This document shows positions 6,943-14,006 of a stretch of 18,244 bases of DNA, piece after piece; position 1 is the stretch's first letter, and every line of letters begins with the position of its first letter. The notes beneath the pieces are model-generated. The model did not search any database. It had not been told where the DNA came from and saw only the letters and a list, made by a program, of their open reading frames with translations. The stretch comes from Candidatus Woesearchaeota archaeon (GTDB lineage: Archaea > Nanobdellota > Nanobdellia > Woesearchaeales > WJKL01), in contig JAHWIM010000005.1 in NCBI GenBank assembly GCA_019322535.1, positions 1-18,244 of the forward strand. Direction: 5' to 3'. The translations under genes were made by a program, and so were the position numbers.

Positions 6943-7115
6943 TGGCAAGATATAAACCTGCTGCTAAAAAGAAACGATTAGTAAAAAAACATAGACAAAG
7001 TAGGTGGGCTCCTTTTTGGACTGTTCCAAAAAAATATGGAAAAGGAAGAAGAGTTCATCCAGGAAGGCACACTTCTGTTAAAAGAAGCTGGAGAAGAAAT
7101 AAGACAAAGGCATGA
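6942..7115 (+). CDS. rpl39e: Ribosomal protein eL39
   Basis: A very small (57 residues), highly basic large-subunit protein that lines the nascent peptide exit tunnel in archaea and eukaryotes. The N-terminus MARYKPAAKKKRLVKKHRQ and the C-terminal VKRSWRRNKTKA match the family; W and RR near the end are conserved. Common archaeal versions have about 51 residues; this one has a few extra residues around KKYGKGRRVHPGRHTS. AGGAG at 6931-6935 lies six bases before the ATG, which overlaps the preceding stop by one base. The gene ends at TGA 7113-7115, five bases before the eL31 start. Confidence 0.93.
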   Translation: MARYKPAAKKKRLVKKHRQSRWAPFWTVPKKYGKGRRVHPGRHTSVKRSWRRNKTKA

Positions 7116-7120
7116 TTTGA

Positions 7121-7579
7121 ATGGCAAAGAAAAAAGAAGAGAAAAAAGCAGAGATTGTTCTTGAAAGAGTTTATACTGTTCCACTCAGAAGAGAGTGGCT
7201 TAAAGCTCCTAAATATAAGAGGGCTGCAAAAGCTGTTAGAGGATTAAGAGAATTCTTGATGAAACATATGAAAGCAATGGATGTTAAGATTGGCAAATAT
7301 TTGAATGAAGCAATTTGGGGAAGAGGAATGAAAAATCCTTTGCATAAAGTTAAAGTCGAAGCAAAAAAGGATGAAAAAGGAATTGTATTTGCTGAAATAG
7401 TTGGTGCTCCTAAAGAGGAAAAGAAAGAGGAGAAAGGGAAGAAGGGAAAAGAAAAGAAAGTTGAAGAAAAGAAGGAAGTTAAAAAAGAGAAAGTAAGTGA
7501 GAAAAAGGAAGAAGTTAAAGAAAAACCTAAAGAAGAAGAGCCAAAAGAAGAAACTAAAAAGTCTGAAGAAAAGAAATAA
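7121..7579 (+). CDS. rpl31e: Ribosomal protein eL31 with Lys/Glu-rich tail
   Basis: A large-subunit protein sited near the peptide tunnel exit. The family core occupies residues 11-97: ERVYTVPLRREWLKAPKYKR, then KAVRGLREFLMKHMK, VKIGKYLNEAIWGRGMKNP and a last strand ending FAEIVG. Archaeal eL31 is usually under 100 residues. Here residues 98-152 form an almost pure Lys/Glu tail, like the one on eS19 in the same operon; a short KKKEEKKAE stretch also precedes the core. The tail is probably disordered and exposed at the ribosome surface. No strong ribosome binding site is visible in the five-base gap after eL39, so reinitiation from the preceding gene is likely. In many archaea eIF6 follows; here it is absent and a membrane glycosyltransferase follows. 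Confidence 0.95.
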   Translation: MAKKKEEKKAEIVLERVYTVPLRREWLKAPKYKRAAKAVRGLREFLMKHMKAMDVKIGKYLNEAIWGRGMKNPLHKVKVEAKKDEKGIVFAEIVGAPKEEKKEEKGKKGKEKKVEEKKEVKKEKVSEKKEEVKEKPKEEEPKEETKKSEEKK

Positions 7580-7582
7580 AGA

Positions 7583-7590
7583 TTTTTAAA
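7583..7590 (+). promoter_or_regulatory. TATA box for the GT-C-type gene
   Basis: TTTTTAAA starts a few bases after the eL31 stop and is centred about 27 bp before the ATG at 7614, indicating a separate leaderless transcript rather than read-through from the ribosomal operon. Confidence 0.55.
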
Positions 7591-7613
7591 TTGAAACTAA
7601 TTCTTGTCTTTAT

Positions 7614-9071
7614 ATGCCAAAACTATCTTTTAAGAAAATTAAAAAGTATATAAAAGATAATAAAATCATAATTGTTATTTTTCTGGTTGCTTTTATTTTA
7701 AGATTGAGTTTTGTTTTGGGAGTGGATATAGAACCAAATATAGGGGATGATGAAACATATATAAAAGCTGCAAAATATATGTTAGGTGAAAATGAATTTA
7801 AAGGGTGCAGTTTAAGGTTGCCTGGTTATCCTTTATTTCTATCAACTTTGCAGATATTGTTTGGTTCGATGATTATTCCAGCACAGATTATCCAAGTATT
7901 TTTAAGTTCTATTACAAGTATAATTATATATTTAATTGGAAAGGAATCATTTAATAAAAGAGTAGGACTTATTGCTGCTGTGTTTTTTGTCTTTTATCCT
8001 TTATTGGTAATTTACAATGAGTATATCCTGTCTGAAAGTCTTTTTATTTTTCTTTTAAGCTTGAGTATTTATTTTTTAGTCTTATTGCTAAAGAGGGATT
8101 TTTCAATTAAGTATTCTGTTTTAGCAGGATTTTTATTAGCATTTGCAGTTTTAACTAGGTCAATTACACTTATATTTTGTATTTTTATACCTTTGGTATT
8201 TTTAATATATAACCGTGGTTCTTTAAAAGAAAAGATATGGTCATTATTAATCATAGTAGTTATAGTTGCTTCTTTGTCTTCGCTTCAAATTTTAAGAAAT
8301 TACAATAATTGGGATATAATAGCATTTGATATGTATTCAGGACAAAATTTTTGGATTGGAAATAATATTAATGCTACTGGTAAATATCCAAAATATGATT
8401 TAAATTTTCGAGATATGGGTCCTTTTAAAAATATTTCTTATGAAAAAAGAAACAGGTTGGGATTTAGATTAGGATTAGAATTTATAAAACAGCATTCTAA
8501 TAAATTTAAAGAACTTTTAATAAATAAAATAAAATTATTTTGGACTTTTCAGGAAAAAGATTGGCATCCAAAATTAACTAATACATTCATAATTAGCAAG
8601 GTTTCACATCCTTTATATAAGTTGTTGCGTTTAATTGCAGTTATTGGAATAATTTTAACCTTGCCTAAATGGAGAGATTTCTTTTTATTATACTGTGTAA
8701 TCTTTACTTTTTGGATAGGAACCTCCTTATTTTTTATAGGTAATAGATTTAGATTGCCAATTATTCCTTTTCTAATAGTTTTTGCAGGTTCTGTTATTAA
8801 TAGGATTAAGTTAAGATGGTTTAGCTCTATAATTAATAAAATTAAATTATGGTTGGATATTAAGAAAAATATAATACTATTGTATAAATTAACTATAATG
8901 ATGGGGGGGGTTCTTCTGGTTAGTTTATTGATTAAAAGAGTAGCTGACCCTTACACATTAGATGGGGTTTGCGATCCTTGCGTTATGGTAATAAGACGTA
9001 TTTTGCTGTTTATGATGATTGGCATATCTTTACTTATAATAAATTTTTTCAGAAAAAGAAAACCTTATTAA
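7614..9071 (+). CDS. Polytopic GT-C-type glycosyltransferase (PMT/ArnT/GT39-like)
   Basis: A 485-residue integral membrane protein with about ten or more hydrophobic segments. After TM1 (about 18-37) the first outward loop has DDETYIKAA (D45, D46, E47), the acidic catalytic signature of GT-C enzymes that use polyprenyl-phosphate sugars. The LPGYPLFLSTLQILFG segment and the next helices also match ArnT/PMT relatives. The enzyme should add a sugar to a protein or lipid on the outer face of the membrane. After a basic linker near residue 410 come two extra TM helices joined by a loop with C453-D-P-C456. A run of eight G (8903-8910) encodes G431-G432 at the start of the first of these; it is the longest G tract I noticed in the window. 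The gene has its own leaderless promoter. Confidence 0.85.
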   Translation: MPKLSFKKIKKYIKDNKIIIVIFLVAFILRLSFVLGVDIEPNIGDDETYIKAAKYMLGENEFKGCSLRLPGYPLFLSTLQILFGSMIIPAQIIQVFLSSITSIIIYLIGKESFNKRVGLIAAVFFVFYPLLVIYNEYILSESLFIFLLSLSIYFLVLLLKRDFSIKYSVLAGFLLAFAVLTRSITLIFCIFIPLVFLIYNRGSLKEKIWSLLIIVVIVASLSSLQILRNYNNWDIIAFDMYSGQNFWIGNNINATGKYPKYDLNFRDMGPFKNISYEKRNRLGFRLGLEFIKQHSNKFKELLINKIKLFWTFQEKDWHPKLTNTFIISKVSHPLYKLLRLIAVIGIILTLPKWRDFFLLYCVIFTFWIGTSLFFIGNRFRLPIIPFLIVFAGSVINRIKLRWFSSIINKIKLWLDIKKNIILLYKLTIMMGGVLLVSLLIKRVADPYTLDGVCDPCVMVIRRILLFMMIGISLLIINFFRKRKPY

Positions 9072-9076
9072 ATAAA
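9065..9076 (+). promoter_or_regulatory. TATA box for cbf5, overlapping the upstream stop codon
   Basis: TTATTAAATAAA contains the TAA stop of the GT-C-type gene (9069-9071) and is centred about 25 bp before the cbf5 ATG at 9095. There is no ribosome binding site, so a leaderless mRNA is expected. Confidence 0.45.
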
Positions 9077-9094
9077 CATTAATTCTAGAAACCT

Positions 9095-10090
9095 ATGCAA
9101 AAACTTCCATTTGAAAAAATTAAAAGAGAAATTATTGCTAAAAAACAGGCTAAAAGTAATCCTGAATATGGCTGCAAACCTGAAAAAAGGCCTGTTGATG
9201 AATTAATAGATTATGGCATTATTAATTTAGATAAACCAAAAGGCCCTACTTCTCATCAGGTTAGTGATTATGTTCAAAGAATTTTGAAAATAAACAAATC
9301 AGGTCATTCGGGAACATTAGATCCAGCTGTTACTGGTATTTTACCTATTGCAACTGGAAGGGCAACAAGAATTGTTCAGACTTTGCTAAAAGCTGGCAAA
9401 GAGTATATCGGAATAATGCATTTGCATAAAGAGATTAATGAGAAAACAATTAAGAAAGTCTGCAAGGAATTTGTTGGTAAAATAAAACAATTACCTCCAA
9501 TAAAATCTGCTGTTAAAAGAGTTGAGCGAGAAAGAGAAATTTACTATTTTGAAATATTGGAGATTAATGGAAAAGATGTTTTATTTAGAGTTGGAGCAGA
9601 AGCAGGAACTTACATAAGAAAGCTTTGTTTTGATATTGGAAAAAGATTAGGCATTGGAGCTCATATGGCTGAATTGAGAAGAACGAAAGTTGGTCCTTTT
9701 GATGAGAAGAAAAACTTAGTAACTTTGCAGGATTTAGCTGATGCTTATTGGTTTTGGAAAAATAAAGGCAATGAAAAATATGTTAAATATTGTATTCAGC
9801 CGATTGAGACTGCTGTTAGTCATTTGGCTAAAATTTGGGTAATGGATAGTGCTGTAAATAGTTTATGTCACGGTGCTGATTTAAAGATTCCAGGTGTTGT
9901 TAAATTTGAATCTGGAATCAAGAAAGAAGAATCTGTTGCTGTAATGACTTTAAAAAATGAATTAATTGCTATTGGAACAGCACAGACAATTTCTGAAGAT
10001 ATCAAAAAGAAAGATAAAGGAATGGTTGTCAAAATTCATAAAGTGTTTATGAAACCAGGCAATTATCCTAAAATTGAAGTTAAGAAATAA
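9095..10090 (+). CDS. cbf5: tRNA/rRNA pseudouridine synthase Cbf5 (TruB family, PUA domain)
   Basis: The catalytic subunit of the archaeal H/ACA ribonucleoprotein, which converts RNA-guided uridines in rRNA to pseudouridine and can also make tRNA pseudouridine 55. It has 331 residues, the normal archaeal length. Residues 38-55 carry YGIINLDKPKGPTSHQ. The catalytic motif is SGHSGTLDPAVTGILPIA (69-86), with the nucleophile aspartate at D76. QLPPIKSAVKR and GAEAGTYIRKLC are further TruB motifs. From about residue 245 to the end is a PUA RNA-binding domain (IWVMDSAVNSLCHGADLKIPGV). The partners Nop10, Gar1 and L7Ae are not encoded in this window. The start is the first ATG after a TATA element. 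The stop abuts the stop of the DUF357 gene with no spacer. Confidence 0.97.
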   Translation: MQKLPFEKIKREIIAKKQAKSNPEYGCKPEKRPVDELIDYGIINLDKPKGPTSHQVSDYVQRILKINKSGHSGTLDPAVTGILPIATGRATRIVQTLLKAGKEYIGIMHLHKEINEKTIKKVCKEFVGKIKQLPPIKSAVKRVEREREIYYFEILEINGKDVLFRVGAEAGTYIRKLCFDIGKRLGIGAHMAELRRTKVGPFDEKKNLVTLQDLADAYWFWKNKGNEKYVKYCIQPIETAVSHLAKIWVMDSAVNSLCHGADLKIPGVVKFESGIKKEESVAVMTLKNELIAIGTAQTISEDIKKKDKGMVVKIHKVFMKPGNYPKIEVKK

Positions 10091-10375
10091 TTAATCAACA
10101 GTAAAATATTTGCTATCATGCACATCAAAAATACCTAATCTTGCTCCTGCATCTAACCAACCATGGGAGTAGTTTAATGCTGCAAATGCATTGATAAAAT
10201 CTTGTTTCTTATAGAAATGTTTTGCATCAGAAATATATCTTTTGATCATATCTAGCATGTCTTCTCTTTCTTTTTTTAAAGAAGTTCTATTTTTGCTTTT
10301 TTCTGCTAGTTTTAAAGCTGTTTCTGTTACTTTGAAATATTTTTCTAGTTTTTGTTTAGTTATTTTGTTTTGCAT
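10091..10375 (-). CDS. DUF357 family protein
   Basis: A 94-residue archaeal protein of the DUF357 family, whose biochemical role is not known to me. The family signature is the C-terminal half: RYISDAKHFYKKQDFINAFA followed by ALNYSHGWLDAGARLGIFDV, recalled rather than searched. The N-terminal half is a charged helix. No membrane segment, signal peptide or metal motif is seen; a compact helical fold is likely. It follows rpo6 after 25 bp on the same strand. A weak TATA-like AATAAATT overlapping the rpo6 stop suggests it could also be transcribed separately. The position beside RNA polymerase and exosome genes hints at RNA metabolism, but that is guilt by association only. Confidence 0.87.
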   Translation of the reverse strand: MQNKITKQKLEKYFKVTETALKLAEKSKNRTSLKKEREDMLDMIKRYISDAKHFYKKQDFINAFAALNYSHGWLDAGARLGIFDVHDSKYFTVD

Positions 10376-10400
10376 TGTAAATTAAGAAAAAAGAAAGAAT

Positions 10401-10640
10401 TTATTCTTCAGCTGCTGATTTCTTTGGCAATGGTCTTTTTACGGTTATTGGAATTACTCCTTTTTCAAATTCTAGCTTTGCTATTTCAATTGGATTGTAA
10501 GAAATTTCTTTAAGTTCTTTATCTTCTAATTTTACTAGAAATGGTGCTCCCATTGCTATTTGCAAAGCTCTGCTCCCTAGCATTCTTGCTTTTTCGTATT
10601 TTGTGAATTTGAATTGTTTTTCTTGGTTTTCTTCGGCCAT
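10401..10640 (-). CDS. rpoK: DNA-directed RNA polymerase subunit Rpo6 (RpoK)
   Basis: The archaeal counterpart of eukaryotic Rpb6 and bacterial omega, a small subunit that clamps and stabilises the polymerase. The 79-residue product has the diagnostic segment KFTKYEKARMLGSRALQIAM followed by GAPFLV, then NPIEIAKLEFEKGVIPITVKRPLP. A short acidic N-terminus (MAEENQEK) and a short tail flank the core. It lies 25 bp after rrp42 and has its own TATA box, which overlaps the rrp42 stop codon. This is not the usual gene after rrp42: many archaea have rpl37ae and rpoP (Rpo12) there. Confidence 0.96.
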   Translation of the reverse strand: MAEENQEKQFKFTKYEKARMLGSRALQIAMGAPFLVKLEDKELKEISYNPIEIAKLEFEKGVIPITVKRPLPKKSAAEE

Positions 10641-10664
10641 TTTTTAATTTGGATTAACTTTATA

Positions 10665-10672
10665 TTTATAAA
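10665..10672 (-). promoter_or_regulatory. TATA box for rpoK, overlapping the rrp42 stop codon
   Basis: TTTATAAA (self-complementary) is centred about 28 bp before the rpoK ATG at 10640 and includes the TAA stop of rrp42 (10668-10666). Spacing and sequence are ideal for a leaderless archaeal promoter. Confidence 0.6.
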
Positions 10673-11451
10673 GCTTTCCTAAGCTCTTTTGTCTTCTCAA
10701 CTGCAATATCTGTCATTTGTTGAATTTCTTCAACAGTTAATGGTTCTTCACCACCTTTTTGCATTGCACAAAGTTCATCATCTTCTGTTGTTGCCACTGT
10801 TAACCGTGCATCATATACTTTTTCTTCTTCTGTTATTGGGTCTACTATAAACTTGTCCCCTATCTTTAACACTGTAACTGAGACAGGCAGTTTATTGAAG
10901 GGTAACGGCTCATCTGTTTTTTCTTTGTAATTAACAACATAGGTTTCTTCTAATTTTTCTAATTTTGGAAGTTTTGTATCTTTTAACGCTGCTAAAGCTG
11001 ATAATGCTGCTGCATCAAACAAGTTTCCTGCTTCGTTTATAGGACAGATGTCTATTGTAATCATCCAAACTTTTTCTCCAGGAACTATGCAAAGTTTTTT
11101 CATATCTAATGCTTTGCTTTCTCTGACTCCCCTATCAACAACCCTTGCTGTTTCTATTGCCTGGATTCCTGGTGGTCCTAACTCAAATTCTGGGTTTGAT
11201 AAAGGCAATAATTCAGCGCCAACTGATAAACAACCTTCTTCTGGTGTATCAGGATATGGTGTTCCTAGTGCAAGTTTAACACCTGCCATTACTACTGTCT
11301 CTCCTATTGTTACTTTTGCGCTGCCTTCTGCTGAGTTTGATATTCCATACTCTACTTTTATTGGTTTTCTGTATTCTGTTGATTTTCTTTTGTCTAAACG
11401 AATATCTTTTTGAAGTAATTCAAGAATATGCTTTTTTAATTCATTATACAT
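10666..11451 (-). CDS. rrp42: Exosome complex subunit Rrp42
   Basis: The non-catalytic RNase PH-fold subunit of the archaeal exosome, which alternates with Rrp41 in the hexameric ring and helps bind RNA. With the ATG at 11451 it has 261 residues. Family features are the N-terminal KKHILELLQKDIRLDKR, the GSAKVTIGETVVMAGVK strand, PLSNPEFELGPPG, the ETARVVDRGVRES helix and the PINEAGNLFDAAALSALAAL helix. It lacks the phosphate-binding arginine pair of Rrp41, as expected. An upstream GTG at 11460 is in frame, but it is part of the ribosome binding site GGTGA, which sits five bases before the ATG. That places the start one base after the rrp41 stop. Confidence 0.96.
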   Translation of the reverse strand: MYNELKKHILELLQKDIRLDKRKSTEYRKPIKVEYGISNSAEGSAKVTIGETVVMAGVKLALGTPYPDTPEEGCLSVGAELLPLSNPEFELGPPGIQAIETARVVDRGVRESKALDMKKLCIVPGEKVWMITIDICPINEAGNLFDAAALSALAALKDTKLPKLEKLEETYVVNYKEKTDEPLPFNKLPVSVTVLKIGDKFIVDPITEEEKVYDARLTVATTEDDELCAMQKGGEEPLTVEEIQQMTDIAVEKTKELRKAL

Positions 11452-11452
11452 T

Positions 11453-12160
11453 TTACTCACCTTTTACTGCATACTTATCTTTTAGTGCTTTTTTCTGTAC
11501 TTCATAAATATTAGCACAAACTTTTTTTGCAAGTTCTAGTGCATTCTTAAGTTCATCTTTTTTTAGTTCCCCATCCATTTGAAGAAGTGAAATCTCTCCA
11601 GTATTTGGAAGGACTGCAACTGGAATGTCTGCAACAGAACCATCATATGATTCTTCATCATAACTTAAATCTGCTATTATAGTTCCATCTACAGAACCAA
11701 CTGCAATTGCAGAAACCAGATCTTTCATTTTAATTCCTGCATCTGCTAAAGCCATTGCAGCTGCGCATATGCCTGCACATCTTGTTCCTGCATCTGTTTG
11801 TGGAAATTCAATGAAAACATCAACTACTGCATTTGGATAATCTGAAAGATCAACTACAGGCAATAATGCTTTTTTTGTAACCATTGAGATTTCTTTTGAA
11901 CGTCTAGACCCCCCTGGTCTGACTCTTTCACCAGAGCCTGAGAAAGGCATCATATTATAATGACATCTTAGAACTCCTTTTTCTGGATCTTGTAAAAATC
12001 TTGGATACATATTTCTAGGACCATAAACTGCAGCATAGGCTGTTGTTTTTCCTATTTTAAATAATGCTGAACCATCTGCTCTTTTTATAACACCTACTTT
12101 AGCTTCTATTGGTCTTGTTTCATCAAGCTTTCTTTTATCTAATCTCTTTGTATAAGCCAT
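11453..12160 (-). CDS. rrp41: Exosome complex exonuclease Rrp41
   Basis: The catalytic RNase PH-fold subunit of the exosome, degrading RNA 3'-to-5' with phosphate and able to add tails in reverse. From the ATG at 12160 it has 235 residues. The N-terminus KRLDKRKLDETRPIEAKVGV, the YGPRNMYPRFLQDPEKGVLRCHYNM region (shortened here to its landmarks), the phosphate/RNA-binding GSRRSKEIS and the TDAGTRCAGICAAAMALADAG helix are all intact. The acidic IADLSYDEE segment supplies the metal-site aspartates. An in-frame GTG at 12169 lies in the GGTGA site five bases upstream and is unlikely to be the start. The rrp4 stop ends one base before this ATG. Confidence 0.96.
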   Translation of the reverse strand: MAYTKRLDKRKLDETRPIEAKVGVIKRADGSALFKIGKTTAYAAVYGPRNMYPRFLQDPEKGVLRCHYNMMPFSGSGERVRPGGSRRSKEISMVTKKALLPVVDLSDYPNAVVDVFIEFPQTDAGTRCAGICAAAMALADAGIKMKDLVSAIAVGSVDGTIIADLSYDEESYDGSVADIPVAVLPNTGEISLLQMDGELKKDELKNALELAKKVCANIYEVQKKALKDKYAVKGE

Positions 12161-12161
12161 T

Positions 12162-12878
12162 TTATTCACCTGTTGCTACATTTAGTGTTTTTCCAGTAGC
12201 TTTTTCTAAGAATTTTTTAATTTTGTCTGTTAAACCACTTAAATGCGCTTCTGCTTCTATTTTCTTTATTGCATCAGTTGCTAAAAATTCCATTTCTGGT
12301 TCTTTTCCTTGCAGCCAAATTATTCCATTCTGACCAACCATTATATTGCAGTCAGTTGCCTGCTTAATCATTGAAACCATGCTTCCTTTTTTGCCAATGA
12401 TTCTTGGAACCTTGTGGGTATTTACAGTTATTATTCTGCCATCTATTAATTTTCTTAAGCCAGGGCCTCTAAGGGTAACATCTACTAATTTCTGTGATGT
12501 AACATTGGTTATTTTACATACAAGATAATCTCCAAAAGTAAAGTATTGTGTTAGATCAGCTCCTTTTTGGATATATTCTGATGTTGCATCTTTCATGCCT
12601 AACATTGCATGATAAGCTGAATTCGTATCCATCATCCAACCACTCATTAGAATTTCTTTAACTTTGCCTATTATAGTATCTCCTCTCTTAGGAAGGTATT
12701 TTCCTGATAAAGGAATTAGCTTTATGGCCCTTCCTTCTGTCTGAACTAAGCCGAGCATTGCTGCTCTGATTTTTTCTTGATCACGATAGGTTCCTCTGCC
12801 TGGCAGATAGTCCATTCCTTCTGCTAAGCTTTCTCCTGGAACTGCTATGTCTTTATCTTTTACTAATATTTTACTCAT
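12162..12878 (-). CDS. rrp4: Exosome RNA-binding cap subunit Rrp4
   Basis: Rrp4 caps the exosome ring and guides substrate RNA into the pore. The 238-residue product (ATG at 12878) has the expected three parts: an N-terminal domain with PGESLAEGMDYLPGRGTY (about 15-32), an S1 domain beginning at KRGDTIIGKVKEI and a KH domain with VPRIIGKKGSMVSMIKQA, in which GKKG is the nucleic-acid-binding loop. The open frame also includes a GTG at 12887, but this again belongs to the ribosome binding site GGTGA, with ATG five bases downstream. It lies between psmA and rrp41; SBDS, usually found between psmA and rrp4 in archaea, is missing here. Confidence 0.95.
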   Translation of the reverse strand: MSKILVKDKDIAVPGESLAEGMDYLPGRGTYRDQEKIRAAMLGLVQTEGRAIKLIPLSGKYLPKRGDTIIGKVKEILMSGWMMDTNSAYHAMLGMKDATSEYIQKGADLTQYFTFGDYLVCKITNVTSQKLVDVTLRGPGLRKLIDGRIITVNTHKVPRIIGKKGSMVSMIKQATDCNIMVGQNGIIWLQGKEPEMEFLATDAIKKIEAEAHLSGLTDKIKKFLEKATGKTLNVATGE

Positions 12879-12895
12879 TTTTTTCACCGTTTAGT

Positions 12896-13633
12896 TTATT
12901 TTTTTCTTTTAGTTTCTTCAAGAATCTTTTGTATTTGTTCTTTTGAAAGTTTTTTATATGTTTTATCTTCTATTTTAACATAAGCACAATCAAGTCTTTG
13001 AGCACTTATACTTTCTCCTAAAACTTTTTCTAAAGCTGTTACAGCTAGTTTTAGGCCTTCTTCTATACTCATTTCTGGTTTGTATTTTTTCTGTAGAATT
13101 TCTTCAACTTCTGCATCTCCTTCTCCTATTGCAGTTGCTTTGTAAGGGAAGAATATTCCTGTCGGGTCTGTTTGATACAGTTTAGGAGAACCATCTTCAT
13201 CTATGCCTGCAAGTAAGAGTGATACTCCAAAAGGTCTTAAACCAGCGCTTTGAGTGCAGATTTGTTTTAAATCACAGATATCTTTTACTATGCTTAAAAC
13301 ATCAATTGGACTGTCATAAGTTACTCTGTGTTGCTGTGCTTTAAGCTGTGATCTTTCAATTAAAACTCTTGCATCTGATAAAATACCTGATGCAGTTGCG
13401 CCTATGTGGTCATCTATTTGGAATGCTTTTTCTACTCCTTCTGGAACAACTAACCCATCAACTAGTCTTTTATCTGCTACTAATAAAACACCATCTTTAC
13501 AAACCATTCCAATGGCAGTTGAACCTTGTTTAACTGTTTTTTTAGCATATTCTACTTGAAGTAATCTACCTTCTGGACTAAACATTGTAATAGCCCTATC
13601 GTATCCCATTAATTGATGCGGCATTGGTTGCAT
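12896..13633 (-). CDS. psmA: Proteasome subunit alpha
   Basis: The alpha subunit of the archaeal 20S proteasome, which forms the outer gated rings that open for the PAN ATPase; it is not itself proteolytic. The 245-residue product starts MQPMPHQLMGYDRAITMFSP, with the gate-forming YDR, then EGRLLQVEYAKKTVKQGS, the alpha-specific signature. GVLLVADKR and the later GVSLLLAGIDEDGSP strand are also typical. It has a strong Shine-Dalgarno GGAGGTG (13645-13639) five bases before the ATG, overlapping the rnp2 stop. The catalytic beta subunit is not in this window. Its place between rnp2 and the exosome genes follows the conserved archaeal superoperon. Confidence 0.97.
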   Translation of the reverse strand: MQPMPHQLMGYDRAITMFSPEGRLLQVEYAKKTVKQGSTAIGMVCKDGVLLVADKRLVDGLVVPEGVEKAFQIDDHIGATASGILSDARVLIERSQLKAQQHRVTYDSPIDVLSIVKDICDLKQICTQSAGLRPFGVSLLLAGIDEDGSPKLYQTDPTGIFFPYKATAIGEGDAEVEEILQKKYKPEMSIEEGLKLAVTALEKVLGESISAQRLDCAYVKIEDKTYKKLSKEQIQKILEETKRKK

Positions 13634-13644
13634 AATTACACCTC

Positions 13645-14001
13645 CTAACTTAGGTATCTCTCTTTTGCTTTATTTAATATACCTGAGACACCTACACTTT
13701 TAAGTATAACTTCTTTATTATTTATTTTTTGAACAAATGTTAAGGCTGATTTTAGCTCATCAACATTTTTATAACCAACTCTAATCACTCCTCTTTGTAA
13801 TTTAGTGCTCCAACAGTCAGGCAGTATTTGAATACCTGCTTTTGCAACTCCTAATTGACCTAGGAATTCTAATGATTTTGACATTATTTGATCAGAAACT
13901 GCTTTAAAATCATTTACTGCTTGTTCTGATATTATTTCAAAAGCTAAATAGCGCTTTTTTTCTTTTAATGTTGGTAAAAGCGTTTTAATCTTTTTTTTGA
14001 T
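13645..14001 (-). CDS. rnp2: RNase P protein component 2 (Pop5/Rpp14), apparent ATC start
   Basis: A protein subunit of archaeal RNase P, which trims the 5' leader from precursor tRNA; Pop5 pairs with Rpp30 to support RNA catalysis. From the first ATG (13884) only 79 residues would be made, beginning MSKSLEFLGQLGVAKAG and lacking the family N-terminus. Upstream codons in the same frame encode KTLLPTLKEKKRYLAFEIIS and EQAVNDFKAVSDQI, exactly the missing Pop5 N-terminus. The frame is closed by TGA and TAA at 14010-14005, and between these and the domain there is no ATG, GTG or TTG. The best start is ATC at 14001-13999, giving 118 residues, normal for Pop5, with GGGTGAT at 14013-14007 five bases upstream. 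A one-base error in the nearby A8 run could instead bring a GTG into frame. First gene of the superoperon. Confidence 0.88.
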   Translation of the reverse strand: MKKKIKTLLPTLKEKKRYLAFEIISEQAVNDFKAVSDQIMSKSLEFLGQLGVAKAGIQILPDCWSTKLQRGVIRVGYKNVDELKSALTFVQKINNKEVILKSVGVSGILNKAKERYLS

Positions 14002-14006
14002 GTTTT

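Noticed and set aside
13645..13884. rnp2 as a 79-residue protein starting at the first ATG
   Set aside because: This start would cut away the conserved Pop5 N-terminus (KTLLPTLKEKKRYLAFE), which is encoded in the same frame directly upstream.
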